A DNA stretch of 64,000 nucleotides from contig JAZARR010000175.1 of assembly GCA_037389465.1 (NCBI GenBank), forward strand, positions 2,046,001 through 2,110,000. Direction: 5' to 3'. The notes beneath the pieces were generated by a model. The model searched no databases, was not told the DNA's origin, and was given only the letters and a program-made list of their open reading frames with translations. The translations under genes were made by a program, and so were the position numbers. Origin of the DNA: Baylisascaris procyonis. Taxonomy: Eukaryota > Nematoda > Chromadorea > Rhabditida > Ascarididae. Of the stretch, positions 1-13,800 are shown piece after piece; the first letter of the stretch is position 1; each line of letters opens with the position of its first letter.

Positions 1-346
1 AATGGAGTAATCTTCAAGTGCGCATTAAGAACGCATAAATTAAAATGATGAATTACAATACTGAGTTAAAATGATGTCCAAATTTTTCAAATTTTCTCTG
101 ATTCCAGTACTGGTCATTAGAATGAACTACAAATCCATCGTGTTGAACGTCGCCTAACTTCATTTATTTCACACGTCATTCTACAATCATTTGGAGCACT
201 AATGTTAACTATATACTTTACAGCCGTTACTGTTTTCTTCTGTGCATAGCGCGTAATGGTCGATATATACGTATGGCATTGTGTTCGATAAAAATTCCAT
301 TAAAAGATTGATTAAAGTTATATTTCAGTTGGTGGAGAAGTGAGGT

Positions 347-3300
347 ATGCTACCTAAACGAACAGCATGGCGAGTATTCGTATTGGCACTTGTGCTGAGT
401 GTGTTGGCAATGATTGCATCAAACAACTACCGTGGCATACTACAATTCTCAACAATACAGCCATCACCGCCGAGACGCATTCCGACGACCACAGCGGACG
501 TCAATCCAATTGCTGCGGAACACGTCGATGATGTGGTACAGACGCAAATCCAAAACAAGAACGCTATCGAATACGATCGGAAGGTTGGTACACTCATTTG
601 AAACTATAGCGTTGATTGTTGAAATCGCATATATATTCTCAACAAGAATATTGCTGTTTTGGATTTTCTAACTCTGAATACAAAGTACGTAAAAGTACGC
701 AAGGTCTTACTCTACTGAATAGATAGGATGCACTTTTAATGAATATGAAGGGGGAGAGGGTGGATACTTATTGATGTTAGATTACGCAGAAAAATCGTTT
801 GGTATCGAGCAATCGGCTACCATGCGATGAAATTAGTGATCTCCACATGTCTCCTTTCTTATTTAGATGCAATATTAATGAACAGTTTGTGTGAATTAAA
901 ACGAAATTGCGAAACAAATAACTTGTGAGAAAGTTTCAACACGAATCGACTCTCGACGACTAACTGAACTTTAGCAGCATAAACATTAAGGGTGGCGTCT
1001 TATGATGTGTTTTTAAGGTTTTCTTGATGGACGCGTATTTGGTGGATGATCGACTGATTCGTATCACAACAATACGCAAATGCAAATCGAAAATACGTCT
1101 CACATTCTATTTGCGTTTCAATGCTACCACCTTCACAATACCTACTAATAGTCAACCAATTCAAGCTTGTCCGTGGTTCTTCGCTAAGAAGTAAGACATT
1201 CAGTCGTTTCTAAAAGTATACATAAGAAAATGGAAAAAAAGAGTGCTAAGAGGCACATTCGCATGGCGACTGCGAAATGCTTTGATTTTGGCGATGAACA
1301 TCTTCCTACGGTAAGGTCGCATAACGATACACAAGGGAAGTACGTAAAAAGTCGAGTCTCAAAGGCGATAAAATAGACAGTTCTTTCTGACCTCAAGCAC
1401 CGCCTAAATGGGTCTCCATCCAAGTAGAGGCGTGTGCGTTTGGGAGCCAGTAACGACAATTGTCAAAGGGTACTCTTTTCACTTTGAATATAACATTTGA
1501 ACTGCTGAAGACTGCTGAGGAATGGTCTTCTTTAAGTGACCAATGCAAAGTGAAACCGGACTTTATTGATAAAAGTGTGGAAGCGCGGTTTTTCACATAT
1601 GTTTTACCTGCTCATAGTTTATAAAACTGGTTGGTTAGAATAACATTTCGTGTTCTGACAAACCAGTTCCACATCTTGCTAATAATAATAGATATGCCTT
1701 ATGTCAATAACGCCTTCATATTTTACTGACCACCATGATTTCCGCATTTAAACATACATAAGTTCTTCTGCGATTGATCATCAAAGTGAAATATGGATGC
1801 AAGATCAACTGTGATACAAATTCTATCTGCTGAATCTCGTAACCCTGACTCCAGCCGGGTCACGAAGCAGTCATTGATCAACGTGAGCGGTAGACTATTC
1901 GACTCCGGAAAACATGGCCGACCACCGCCGCATTTTTCCTCGTCAACCGCAAATAATGCTTGCTAGCAGTAACCTTTCTAAGCACTTTTTTTGTGGATCC
2001 AGCTTCCTGTCGAATAGTTGTTTTTACATCGCGGCCAGCTGTTTTTGCGCTGCAACCATCTCCTCCAAGTTCCATGATCGTTCTAACCAGTGGCTCGACC
2101 ACTTACGTTTGTCCTTAGAAGTGCCAGCACAGTATTTTTCGCCGTTAGTATCCCATAATTGAGTTAAAAACGCTAAATATAGCTTTCAAAACTATAGCCG
2201 TATCACGAGGTGCATATTAAGGAAAATTGAATTTTGATCTCTATTGTACTTCTGTTCGATCTTTGACGAAGGACTGTAGTTTATAGAAACGAGTCGATAG
2301 CAGAGCACCTTATAGGAAACTTACAGGTGTAATTATGTGGGCTATTTCATGAATGTAAAGCTGCCATGGATGGCCATTCCTCTTCTGGCGAAAGGAGCAA
2401 TGCCTGAGGCATTTGTCAGCACAGGAAAGACAACGGATGTCCGACATCGAGTGCGTCTACATGACGCACGTGCCGAGAAAGCGACTCGTCCACATGAACT
2501 TGCTGTGTGTTTGCAGCCGATATTCCTTCTCGCTGACTGGATCATACTCATACAATTTTTCGAGGTTAGTTGCTGATAAGGATCTTTTAGATTTCTTGCC
2601 ATTGAACTTTCGAGGAAAGGACCTCATTTGCCCACGTCGTTACAGCGTGAACAGAAGCACGATGTTCCCAGGTTTCGGTGAAAGGATGGAAACATAACCT
2701 CGGTCACGCGTGTGCATCCTGCGACGTTTCACTCTTTCATTTCTGGATACGTCATGATAGAAGAAGACGCGGGGACATGGCTACCCTCATCGCTGCATAT
2801 CTTTATGGTATCTGTTTACAAAATGGCCGGAATGGCTAGTTCTGTGAGGGAAGCGATAATAACAAAAAAACTAATCTTCAGACCCGCGAGCTTTGTTTTT
2901 GCCAAACTTTAATACGCCAGCTATATTAGGCAAAAGGTCGTGGCAGACCTTCTATCACCGAAATGAAACTGTCGCCAGGGTGTTTCCCACTACAAGTAGC
3001 AGCATATTGCTATAGTATGTAGGCTTCAATAGAGTGAAAACGCAAATGGGACGTGCGGAGCAACATTTTCAAGGACGCCAGCAAGGGGTTGACTTCTCCT
3101 TTTAGAATGCAATCAAAGCATGCGGAAGAATGCTGAAATTTAATGTAAATTTGAATGGCCGATGTAGCCATAAGATTGGCTCGTGTCGCCATCGGCGTGA
3201 GCTCTAGCTGCTCCCGCCTTTCCTTTCTATTCCAAGCAATTCCAAGCAATCTTTTGATTGGACTCTTTCATCCCGAGGAAGGTTTGATGTATTTGATATT

Positions 3301-6300
3301 CTAGTGTGCCCGTCGTCTGACTGCTAAATGAAATAATTACTCTTGCCGTCAATCTGAGAGTTGAATAAATAGCTAATTTTAATAAATTTAAGACTTGGAT
3401 AGTTCAAGGAGCGACCAAGTTTTATATATATGTTCATTCAATGGCACCCGAGGTTGACGCACTACTAAGGGTATACGAAAACGATCGTTCCGTTGATATT
3501 GAACGTATTCCTTGGGCACCACTACCAATCCAGAATGGCACGCCATCTGACGAAGATCCGAATTTTTTTATTTACAGAACCGAGGTAAGAGCACTTCTTA
3601 CTTATGAATAATAGCTTCAAGAGAGATTAGTTGTTCAGTTATCGAGCAAACACCGGCATATTCCCGAAAAGTTTAGAGTATAAACGTCAAATGCATTATC
3701 TTTTGACAAGATCTCTGTGTACAATGCAAGACTAAGCATGAAAAACTTTAACGCTGTAAGTTATCTTCTTCTTTCAATATTTGCCAACAGAAGATTTCTT
3801 ACTAAGTCCTTCCTCGGAGAAAAGGCGTTATCTACGTGTATCTCTATTATTATTTTCATATTTTTTTTAATTTATCTTGACGTTCCTTTATCATTTTCTT
3901 GGAAAGAGAGCCATTTACTTCTGCCATCAATGAGAGATTTTTCTATTACCGATCAAAAGCCTTTGTGTCATCTGCTAGAAGTGATGGTTGGATAGTGAGA
4001 GATTCATCCACTTACAATGCCATTCCACAGAATGAATGACAGTTTGAATTACATCTGCCGCAATGTGTTTTAAACGATTACAGGTGGTTACAGCAATCAA
4101 TGACTGTGTTCTACGTTCCAGAGGGAAAGCAAAATACGTCGCTTCATCGGATCTCGACGAAATCATCGTTCCATTCCATAATCGATCTTTGCTCAATCTT
4201 TTACATTCCCTCGAAGCAACTTCACCAACAGTAGCGGCTTTTATTTTCCGGAGTAGTTATGCAATGATCGAGGTAAATTACAACTGTTAAATCTGGGCAA
4301 AGGCGCCTATGCGATCCATGAAGAATAAATGTGAATAACTTACGAAACTGGTATCTCGGTTCAGCGAAATACCAAAGCACGTATCGTTCCAGTCACCTCA
4401 TTCGGCAGAGTTTCCCATTTATTATTGGCTTCTGAATTTGAATTGATTACTTCTCATCACTCGATTGCTGTTACCCATTCATGTGATAATACAGCGCGTT
4501 GGTTGATTGATATTTTGGCACCATCGGCGTCTTCGACCTCTAAGGCTGATTGATATGCGTTGCGTTCATAATGCATTTTCTTTTTTCACTGAAAATTAAT
4601 CTACGAATATCCTGAAATTCACGTTTAGCACATGAATAAGAACGCTGGTAAACGTTTTATGAACTCGCTTTACAGAAGAATTGGGCAGAGGTCAACGATC
4701 CTGCATCAGTAACATTTGAAAGCTTCGTAGAAGTCAAGCTGGAGCAATACATTTGGCCGAGTGGACTTCGTAGTAAGGTTGGCCTTTCTGTAGTGAATGA
4801 AATAAGTTGTAGGCTCGTATGTAGGCGATAAAAAAGAAAGCTTAGAGATCATCGGTTTACAAAGGGAAAGAAGAAGCAGGGTTGGGGGCCACGATACAAG
4901 TAGAAAAAATTACAAGTATATAGGACTATCAAAACACCAACAATATCAAAATAGCGAATGAAAGGAATCGGCGATGATTCGTAATGGGTGGTGTAAAGGC
5001 ACAAAACGAAGGCTGCGCTGTGCAGCTGACGTGCAAATTGCGATATCTGTATTATTTATAATAATATCGTATATGAAAAATACATAGATTATAACGTGCA
5101 TGAGGTGTCCGAAAACCGCTTACATGACGTGCCAATAAACCGGGTTTCTTGGAATGTCAACAAACCACTTCTAACGCATGCGGCCATGGAAACGTATGCC
5201 GCGAGTTCTTTCCACTGCGGCCACTAGCACAACTGCCAGAAACCTCTATCCTGAGCTCGAAACTGCTCGACGCATCCAGCGATAAACAATTGAGGAAGCA
5301 AACTGGCCTAACTTGGCGGCAACTCAGCAAATCTTGCCCATTTTCTTCAATTAAGCTTTATTTACCTCCTGCTTGGTCGTCCTTATCCTCAACCATACTC
5401 CTCGTTGATCTGTCGCAATTTTGTCAACTACGATCGAAAACCACATCTTTCAACACTGTGGTTGCTTCAAACCCAAAACTCGGGTAACTGAACATGTTAA
5501 TAATATTGCAGAAAATATTTAACGTGGTAAAAATAGCGGCATGAATCTGATAATGTGATATTGAGTTGCAACCCGACACCTACTGTAGATAGGTGTAAAA
5601 GGCCTCTTGCAGGTGATTATGGTACCTGAGCTGATACGTGGCGCACATGTTCACAGTGTTCTGAGCAGACGGAAAGGCACCAAAGTTATAACCGTACGCA
5701 AAGAGGATGCCATCGTATTCCACTTGAGGTAACACGTACCTGTCAGTTGTATTGCTTGATGACATGTGGGAAGCAGGTAGAAGACCCTAATTTTATCTTT
5801 ATTATATAAAATTGATATTTATATCGACTTTCGAAACGTCAATATTACCGGAGCGAATATGATATAAATATCCAACGAAAATAAATGTAAATAAACTATT
5901 TGAATACCAAAATGTGGGCTATCAAAAGTAGTTCCACCAAGCACCATCGACATTTGGAACAAAGGATATGCAGTTACGAGAATTATGAATATGAATAAAA
6001 CTGTGGCAATCGCTGTATTGCAGAAGGGTGGCAAAGAGAGACAAAGCTACTAGGAATGTTATAAAAACAAGTAGAGAATTGGCAAGGTTTATAAAACTTT
6101 GCGACAAGTTGTGGAGTGACAGACAGAAGCGAATTCGCGATATACCAGGCACCGAAATTCTTCACGCAAAAATTTGGCCAAATAGGGGGCTGCAGGTTCG
6201 TTTGCGCTCTTCGTCCTTTCGCATGCCGCTTGAAAAGTGGATATTTGCTTCATTATAAGTGTTTCAGTTGTACGCATCATCTCCTCATTACTGTTTTATT

Positions 6301-6779
6301 ATGTTTATGACCTCAAGACTAGGCGGGTATATGACCAATGCAATGTGAGAATTCCTGCATTAGAATAAGAAAAGGATAACACTTTCATTGATTTTTTTTT
6401 AAATAGGTTTATCTAAGTGTACATTAAAATATTCCACTGTTTCCTGGCATCGTTGACTCGCGGGTATTGCTTGCTGAATCTTCTGCATCTGTTTGGTGTG
6501 TCGAGAAGAAAGTCTCGAGAGAAATAGGCTGAAGTACGCGCTGCATGCGTTAGATATAGTAAAAACATGTTCTGCTATAATTCATACCTGTAATTATGCT
6601 TGCAATTCATAAGGCGATAAAACCGTTTGCAGGTAATGAACGAACTCGAGAAGTGTCTCGTTAGTGATTTCCAGCATCGCGCAAAGACGTGTAATTCGCC
6701 TTTCAAGTGTATCGATGCCATTCAGGCAGTATCCAAAAATGAATGGATTTGGGCCAAACAAACATGGACTCTACTGTAA
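347..6779 (+). CDS. GT92 (DUF23) family glycosyltransferase, type II membrane protein, 10 exons
   Basis: Predicted Golgi glycosyltransferase of family GT92, whose characterised nematode member galactosylates N-glycan core fucose; the substrate here is unknown. Exons: 347-583, 1018-1190, 1251-1310, 2327-2564, 3393-3584, 4084-4272, 4676-4777, 5613-5728, 6024-6195, 6633-6779, about 541 residues, the usual family size. Residues about 10-28 form a signal anchor (VFVLALVLSVLAM). Family blocks seen in order: RPHELAVCLQPIF, WIVQGATKFYIYVHS, DCVLRSRGKAKYVA, the metal-binding DxD as SDLDEIIVP (about 322-330), and VPELIRGAHVHSV with a FHLR ending. The last exon is Cys-rich and stops at TAA 6777-6779. 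All phases match with exon 3 at 1251-1310; another frame of the same stretch (HIRMATAKCF) also looks coding but would need a 26-nt intron and a phase break, so exons 2-4 are provisional. The start is the first ATG of the frame and precedes the anchor. Confidence 0.88.
4795..5010. repeat. Diverged dispersed repeat, copy A (in GT92 intron)
   Basis: This intronic block resembles 8165-8385 by eye along about 200 bp: both carry an AGTTGYAGG start, a CATCGGTT core, an A-rich middle and a CACCARCAATWTCAAAAYAGC block. Similarity is patchy (roughly two thirds in the matched parts). No coding capacity or terminal repeats were seen, so the class is unknown. Confidence 0.4.
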
Positions 6780-9700
6780 TTACAACCGACTGCGCATAAA
6801 AATGATATTATACAAGACCATAGATGCGGTGATCAACGAAGGAAGAATGAATGGGGTGATGCATAAAAAAGCTATGATAAGAATACAAGATTTAAAACAG
6901 TGTTGTCTTTGATTTATGTGATTGTTTATATATTCTCTGAAATATAACGTTAGCTGATATCGTTTACAATATATGAGGCTAGCATTTGGGAAAGAGTACT
7001 GTATTGCAAGTTTATTTGGAAATGGGTGCCTTTATTACACTGCATAAGAACACATTTGATGATTAGGAAAGGAAGGGGTGGTTCACAATTCGGCAGGAGC
7101 ACTGCTGTCGACTCTCCCTGCCATATTGGACTCATTCTTTTCGTAACTGCCTGCATTGCAATTCCGATCCTGCAAGTGATAAGAGCCACTCTACTAGGGC
7201 CAGTAAAAATATAAGTTGTAAGAAGTGGCTGATGTGGTCAGAGGATGAGCGATATATTGTAGCTTAAAATATCTTCATGCATCCTTTCAGCAGTGAGAAT
7301 GACAGTACTTGCGAATGGGTGCCTTTGTGGTTATCATATTATTCATGTTCATTGATCAGCCTTTAGTAAGAATTTTTTCCTTCAAGGAGAACGTTCGCCT
7401 TCATTGTTTAGAGTGCAGGAGTTTACAAATGGAACGCCCTGAAGCAGCTTCTATCCACCCCATAGCGTTTAATGATTTGTAAAGTCGTTGGAAGGAAATG
7501 TGATTGAGTTTTTGAAAGTCTTAATACTGCCCTAGAGTGGATAAGGATAAGACGCATGATGATCTATCATGTACAAAGGCAACCAAGCACTGAAACGGAG
7601 TGGTTTGTTTCACGATAGAGTAATTTAGTGCATCTGAGAAATAACAAGAAGAATTTTGAGCACCAAATCGAAGGCTCAAACAGAAAACATGTTCAAATAG
7701 AATGCGCTCATCCCAATTACCTTCAGTGATTTATTAAATGCGGTCTTCAGAAATATTATCTAGGTTTCCACTCTTTCTGCGATACGTTTAATCCTTCTCT
7801 AGACGCCTAGCCGTGAACAGTCATGAAACAATAAACTGGAATTTGAATTTTTTCGCCTATTCCACTGCATTCATGAATTTCATTTTTAATTATTAGATCT
7901 GTTGCTCGCTTAAAGGTTCTATATTCAATGATGGGAGGGGCAACGTTCACGCTTCACGTTCATCTTGAGAGAAGTTCCTATCCTTTTTAAGTGACCTTTT
8001 TGTACCGACAAAAACGACATCACCAGTTTCATGAGCAAAACGGATCTTATGATAACTTTGGTGTCTATCGTTTGCTTAGCAATTTTGGTCGAAAAATCAA
8101 TCCACTTTAAATTATGGGAACAAATCTTGATGGATGATTACTCGTCGCTCTATTAGGCAACGGTTTAGAGAACAAAACGAGTTGCAGGTCGGTGTACAGA
8201 AGACAAAGAGCATCGGTTATTAAAAGAAACAGAGGGTTAAGAATCAACTTGCGCCTGAAACAAAATTTCATGCAGGACAAGGTTGTCCAAGCACCAGCAA
8301 TTTCAAAACAGCAAAAATCTACGACGTTGCGAAGAAAGTTGACAGAAATAGCGGCGGGACGTGAAACCCGATGAACAAACAATGAACTCGTATCACTTGC
8401 GGCAAAGATGCGAAACAAAGCACAATGCAATGGAATTGTCGGACGAGAGCTCGTGTGATACGACGACAACTGAATTCTTCGTAATTCTGCTAGAGCGTTG
8501 AAACCTGCTCATTTGGCGTGCTAGGGCATTAGCTGCAAAATGAAAAAAAAATTTATTCTCCTTTCTGGATGAAATACCCTTCACAGAAAAAAAAATCCAT
8601 GAGCTACATACGCGCAAGCTTGAATTTGCACATTTACCAAACGGGCACTTAAACATCCGCTTTGATCTAACGCAGTACTTTCAACACGCGATTGTTCGTA
8701 TCTGTCTTTTCTTTAATTTCAGACGCTCGGCAAAGCGCGCGCGACGAATGGGCGGGGCTATATGGACGTTTATGGCTGCGCTTACCGTACCAAGCTGTTC
8801 GATGAATGGCTGATGAATTATGCACACGATGCAATAACGCATGCATTTCTTGCAATCCAACAACTAACGTAACATGAAGATCCGATTGGCTTAGTGTACA
8901 TATTTTTGGGCATCTTTGAACTTTTATCCCTCTCATCGGCATTGATATATCGATTTGAATGTTCGAATAGATGGTCGTATAATAGTGTGCGTTACATCCA
9001 CTAAATTTCACGGCTAAACTTTAGTGGCTTAGATGAAAACATCGAACAGACAAACACACACAAACAAACATGCCTGTGCATACGTACAAATACAAATAGA
9101 GGACGTTATTGCAATGCGCTTTGTAAATGCGAAACCGCTAAAGTGCAGGAAAGTAAACTATGCAAATCACTTCGTTTGTACTATAAAAGTGCTACTCATT
9201 GATATAGAAAGTATCGTATCGTTGAAAATGCATAAAAGAAGTTCTTGCGGGGAATCTTTCATTTAATATCGAGTGTTCGAAGGAGAGTGGTTGGTGAGTT
9301 TTTAGTTCGTTGAATTTAGCATTGAGTGCGTTGTCCTGTACATTTGTTATGCAGATCCGGCTTCTTGCAGTGGTGTTGAAGTGACAGTTGCACTAGAATC
9401 TAATTCTTTTTGTTATCACTGCAACGATAATATGATTCGGATTGTATAATTTCCTCGCAAACGGCACAGAAGGTCAAGAGTTCAAACTATCTTTCGAGTA
9501 TTTCATCCAGTAGAGTCTATTTCAATGCTTCGAATTATTACAAAGCGTATTTATGTGAGAAAAGGGAAGTGGGTCATATAAAGGCAGAAAATATGGGAAG
9601 GTAAGGAAGTAAAGGACAAATAGTGCTATGCATTACTATTGAATTTTTAGTTTACTTTTCATTAGTGCTATTTTACAAACCGTTCAAGAATTTCGGTAAG

Positions 9701-10867
9701 TTTCAAGTTTATTTTCTGTTGCGTATATTACGAAAAGGATTACCATCGACAAGTTTCTACCAGGCCTTTCATATATTAGGATCTGTTTAATGGAGTATTT
9801 TTCTTCAACGACCACCGATCAGAAAATTGCAAACGAAGCTTGAAACGTATAAGCACTATTATCACAAATATATATGACCGTAATTCATCAAAAATACAGA
9901 ACACAGCGAGATAGAGGCTAGCATCATATGCGTTTTAAAATGCAACGCATCGCACCAACGGGTTAAATAAATTACCAACTGAGGAGAATCGAGCATTACT
10001 ATTATAATCAAGCGAACCATGTGTCCAATCTAAAGATAGTTGCGAAATGCTTCTCTGTAAGCAAATTGAGATGTCATGTCTATAGAACTAACCGATGCTA
10101 CGCATCAATCCGAAAGTTTATATAAATGCTCATTTTATGGTGTAGAATATACATACTAACTTCGGTGGTTATGATTTACTTCATATTATATATAACGTAG
10201 CTTTTCACTGGCTCCACAGTCCAAGAAAAGGAGAAGCAAACAGGCAAATATGCAAGTGCATCCGCAGGCATGCAAAGAAATACTCCGATAATACTGTCTA
10301 TCAATTGTCAGAGGACTACAGACTTCCAGAAACACATTGAAACGGCTTCAATAGAAGATATAAGCGCACCTCTTATCGTTATAATAAGCGATAGCATGCC
10401 TGCCTTCACAGCATTACTCGCAAAAAACAGTGTTTAGCTACCTGTAACTTCATAAACTAGTCGGGAAGCTAAGTAGGTTCCTCAGATTACAACGGTCATC
10501 CACTATTTTAGAAATGCTATAGCTTCAATGCTCTAATCAGTGAAGAAATTTCATCGTTTGCACAAGTGATCGAAAAATAGTACGAGAATGCAAGTGTTGT
10601 ATCAATTTTTCGAAAACTTCTTACTCTCTTTGCATCCTAAGATAATACTGAATTAGTGGATTCATCTGGAATTAGACTTGAAAATCTTATCGGATAAAAT
10701 CATGTGCATAGACTATATGTGGGTGTGCATGCATGACAGTTTCTTGTCTCTTCTATATATACATCCAGATATCGCATTTTTGATGCATTTTTGCTGTAGC
10801 AGTTCATGATAAAACGTCGAAAAATACAAAAATTCAGGGACCGATCAAATGAGAAATGTCCCCATTG
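6780..10867. other. Intergenic, no gene supported
   Basis: About 4.1 kb between the glycosyltransferase stop and the next gene. Open stretches on the minus strand at 8107-8469 and 8667-9011 lack splice-consistent extensions and family similarity; the first overlaps a dispersed repeat. Sequence from 9270 to 10860 is plain AT-rich DNA in which I see nothing. Confidence 0.5.
8165..8385. repeat. Diverged dispersed repeat, copy B
   Basis: Partner of the copy at 4795-5010, same orientation. The clearest shared blocks are GCATCGGTT near 8210 and CACCAGCAATTTCAAAACAG near 8293-8313. A 60-codon open frame across it appears to be incidental. Confidence 0.4.
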
Positions 10868-13800
10868 ATGGATTTACTTATGATTTTACATATTTTATGG
10901 ATATCGCTGTTGATAATATTTTGCACAACGAAAAAGCGGCGAGCCGAACAAATGGAATCATTATTCGTAAGTTTGCTGTAATATTTCTGAAGCGAGAATG
11001 AACAGGAGTTCAACTTATTAGTAGCTATATCTGTGTTGCACCCGTTTACCTAACAGTACAAAAGGCTGCAAATTTGCATACTTCAACAAAATTCGCCTTG
11101 TCCCATAACAAGCCAATCAAATCATTTGTATAAGGATCGCTTCGTATTTGCTTACCTATGAATTTTTCAACTAGCAGATTAGTTTAACGTTAAATTAGCA
11201 TTCACTCGGTTTGTTCTTAATTGTCCTGCCAACCAAAATTTAACATTCTATAAGATTTCATTCAGTGAGCATTGGTTTGATCTCTTAACCATGAGACAAA
11301 TTTGCATATTTAGTAAAAGTTAGCAGTTGAGCGGCCATCCTTCTAATCGGGTTCGTATTAGTAAAGTAATAGCCTTCTATGGAGACGAATTAGTAAATCT
11401 GAATTGCTGTCGGATCATGTCGACTGAATATTTGCAAAGTCCAGTTGATGGAAATTTAAATAATACAATATTCAGCATAAATCTGTTGATAGTATCTTAG
11501 ATCTCTGAGAGTTCTACCACTATAGCTGAAACAATTTAAAAGTAATTTAGGTGGGAAGATTGACCAATTGCAACTTAAAAATTCGAGATGAGGCCAACAA
11601 AACCCTCCTCATCTCTTAGCTCATTTTTATTTCTTAAAATGTTCTCTCTTCCATTACCTCAAAGGCTAAATGCTAGAAATGTGCCAAGTTATCACTGCAT
11701 TATTCCAAAGTTCTCTGCATTTAAACTAGTTTGCCTCATCGTTTCCTGCGTTAGTGCACAGAATGTGAGCTTCACTAATGCTGATCACCGAATACCCAAC
11801 CTGCCAGAAATCGCCTTGGGCGAGTCAGCCTAGTCAGGACAACGCTAAAAAATAGACCCACTAGAATGGAGTAGACTTGAACTCTAAACAAGGATCGAGT
11901 GACAAATAGTACTGCAGTTTGAAGCAACAGGTAAAATAACAAACTCTCGAAGTCACTAGCCTTTCGTAAGTCAACATGAACTTTGAGAAATTTCTAAACA
12001 TATGTTTACGGATAGATTCCTTCTCATAGCGGAATGCTTTTCTAGGCCATAGAAAAAATGGCTATAACAGAATGCAAAGAAGGAAGAAAACCAGACGAAG
12101 TGAAATGATAAGCGCTTTCAAAGATGCCTGTACACGATGTGATTTGCAGTCACATATATTTCCTTGTAGTTATGATTTCTTATAGTCGTCCAAAGTTTTG
12201 CGCATTCCAGCTGCCCAAAATAGACTAGAGAAAAGCAAACTTTCAGGATGTGCGAACAGATAAAGCGGACATTGAACAAGGACCTGATGAAAAAAACCCG
12301 TCAATAGTAGGCAGCAATGAAACGAAGCCGCAATCGTTAGCAGCGATAGCCGTAAGTGCAACAAAGCCAACAGTCTGTCCGCCTGAAGCGATTCGACCTT
12401 CGTCAGCATCAGCAAATCTGTCTCAGCCAGCAAGAGAGTTTACACCACCATCACCGATGTTTAAGAGTCCACCTCCCAAACCTCCGCTTAATGTGCCTAA
12501 AAAAGAATCAACTCCCCCGAAGCATCCGACTACAGCAAAAGCGAAAAACGCCGAACCACCAGCAGCAATTAAAAACGAACCTTCGGCAGCATCGAAACCG
12601 GGCAATATCAACAAGCCTTCGTCAAACTCGAAAACAGCTCCAGGCGACAGCGATGCAAAAGCAATAGGAGAAGCCAAAAAGCAAGCAGGTAGGCAACCAT
12701 CAGCTACCATTACAAAATCTCGGGAATTCAATGCTTGAGGAACAGGTTTATTGCACATCGTTGTTTCGTAAGTGAAAAAACTATGCGGACAATCAGAACT
12801 CATACATTTGAAAGATTGCGTAAATTATTGAAAAATTTGAGAAATTTTGATCTCAGTACTTTTATGCATAAATTCGCTCTTTATCGCGGAAGTTCCGTTG
12901 ACTTATTCAAAAAAAAACATTTTCCAAATATCGCTGCATCGTTGAGTAATTGGTCTGCAACCACATTCATATAAAGAAACTGAACAAATAAATCGTTTGG
13001 ATTTCTGTTAGGCCCTAATCAGAATATTAGAATTTCAAAGAGCAGGGGAGAGTTTTCGAGACTACTTTCTTCATCTGAGGCTAGCCCTAGAGCACTTGTT
13101 CCACAACCGGCAACGTTGATGCAAAGCCCAAGCATTTAAACTTTAATGAATAACTACCGAACTCAAGCTCGACGCATCTTAAAGTTTGCGGAGCATTCTA
13201 AAAAAGTCGGCGAGCGTGAGTGGATTTTATGACCTCGAAAAAAATTGACTTAATCGCAGTTTTGCAGGATAGATTTTCCTATATTTAAAGCGCCTAAATG
13301 ACTAACGAAAAGTATTACTGCAATCGAACAATTCTTTCATTCTAAACAGTAGCCGGAGCTGAGAGTAAATGTGGACAGCAAGTGATTAGTTGTAGCCCTC
13401 GAGTTCCAATATAGATAATAATATACGCTATCGGATCAGCAGCATGTTCTATGTACAGTGTGAATGCACCTCTCAGAAAGCTATATTACTGATAATCATA
13501 GTATCTTTTATGTGATCAAAAGTGTTGTCATGCTCAATGCAAACGTTAAAAAAAAACAACGATGGCACTTGAACATCTAGCGGAAGACTATGGAAGTCGC
13601 TCCAATTCCTGACCGACAAAAATATGATGTCGTATGAAGCCGTAGAGGTGCAACATTGCGCAAAATGATAACTCCAGTGCAAAACGTTTGAAAAAATTCT
13701 TTCAATATAACAACTATTTGATGTTTCCTTCTTATTTCGTCTTTGCAGAAGAACAAGATAAAGATAAAAACAACAATATGAAGTTAAAAGATACACCGCT

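Noticed and set aside
5149..5487. 112-codon open frame in a GT92 intron
   Set aside because: The protein blocks on either side are contiguous in GT92 enzymes, so it is not an exon of that gene, and it has no recognised similarity or splice borders of its own.
8107..9011. Minus-strand open frames of 120 and 114 codons
   Set aside because: The first overlaps a dispersed repeat; neither shows family motifs or phase-consistent partners.
11588..11833. 81-codon plus frame in intron 1 of the membrane-protein gene
   Set aside because: The flanking exons join in phase without it and its borders are not splice sites.
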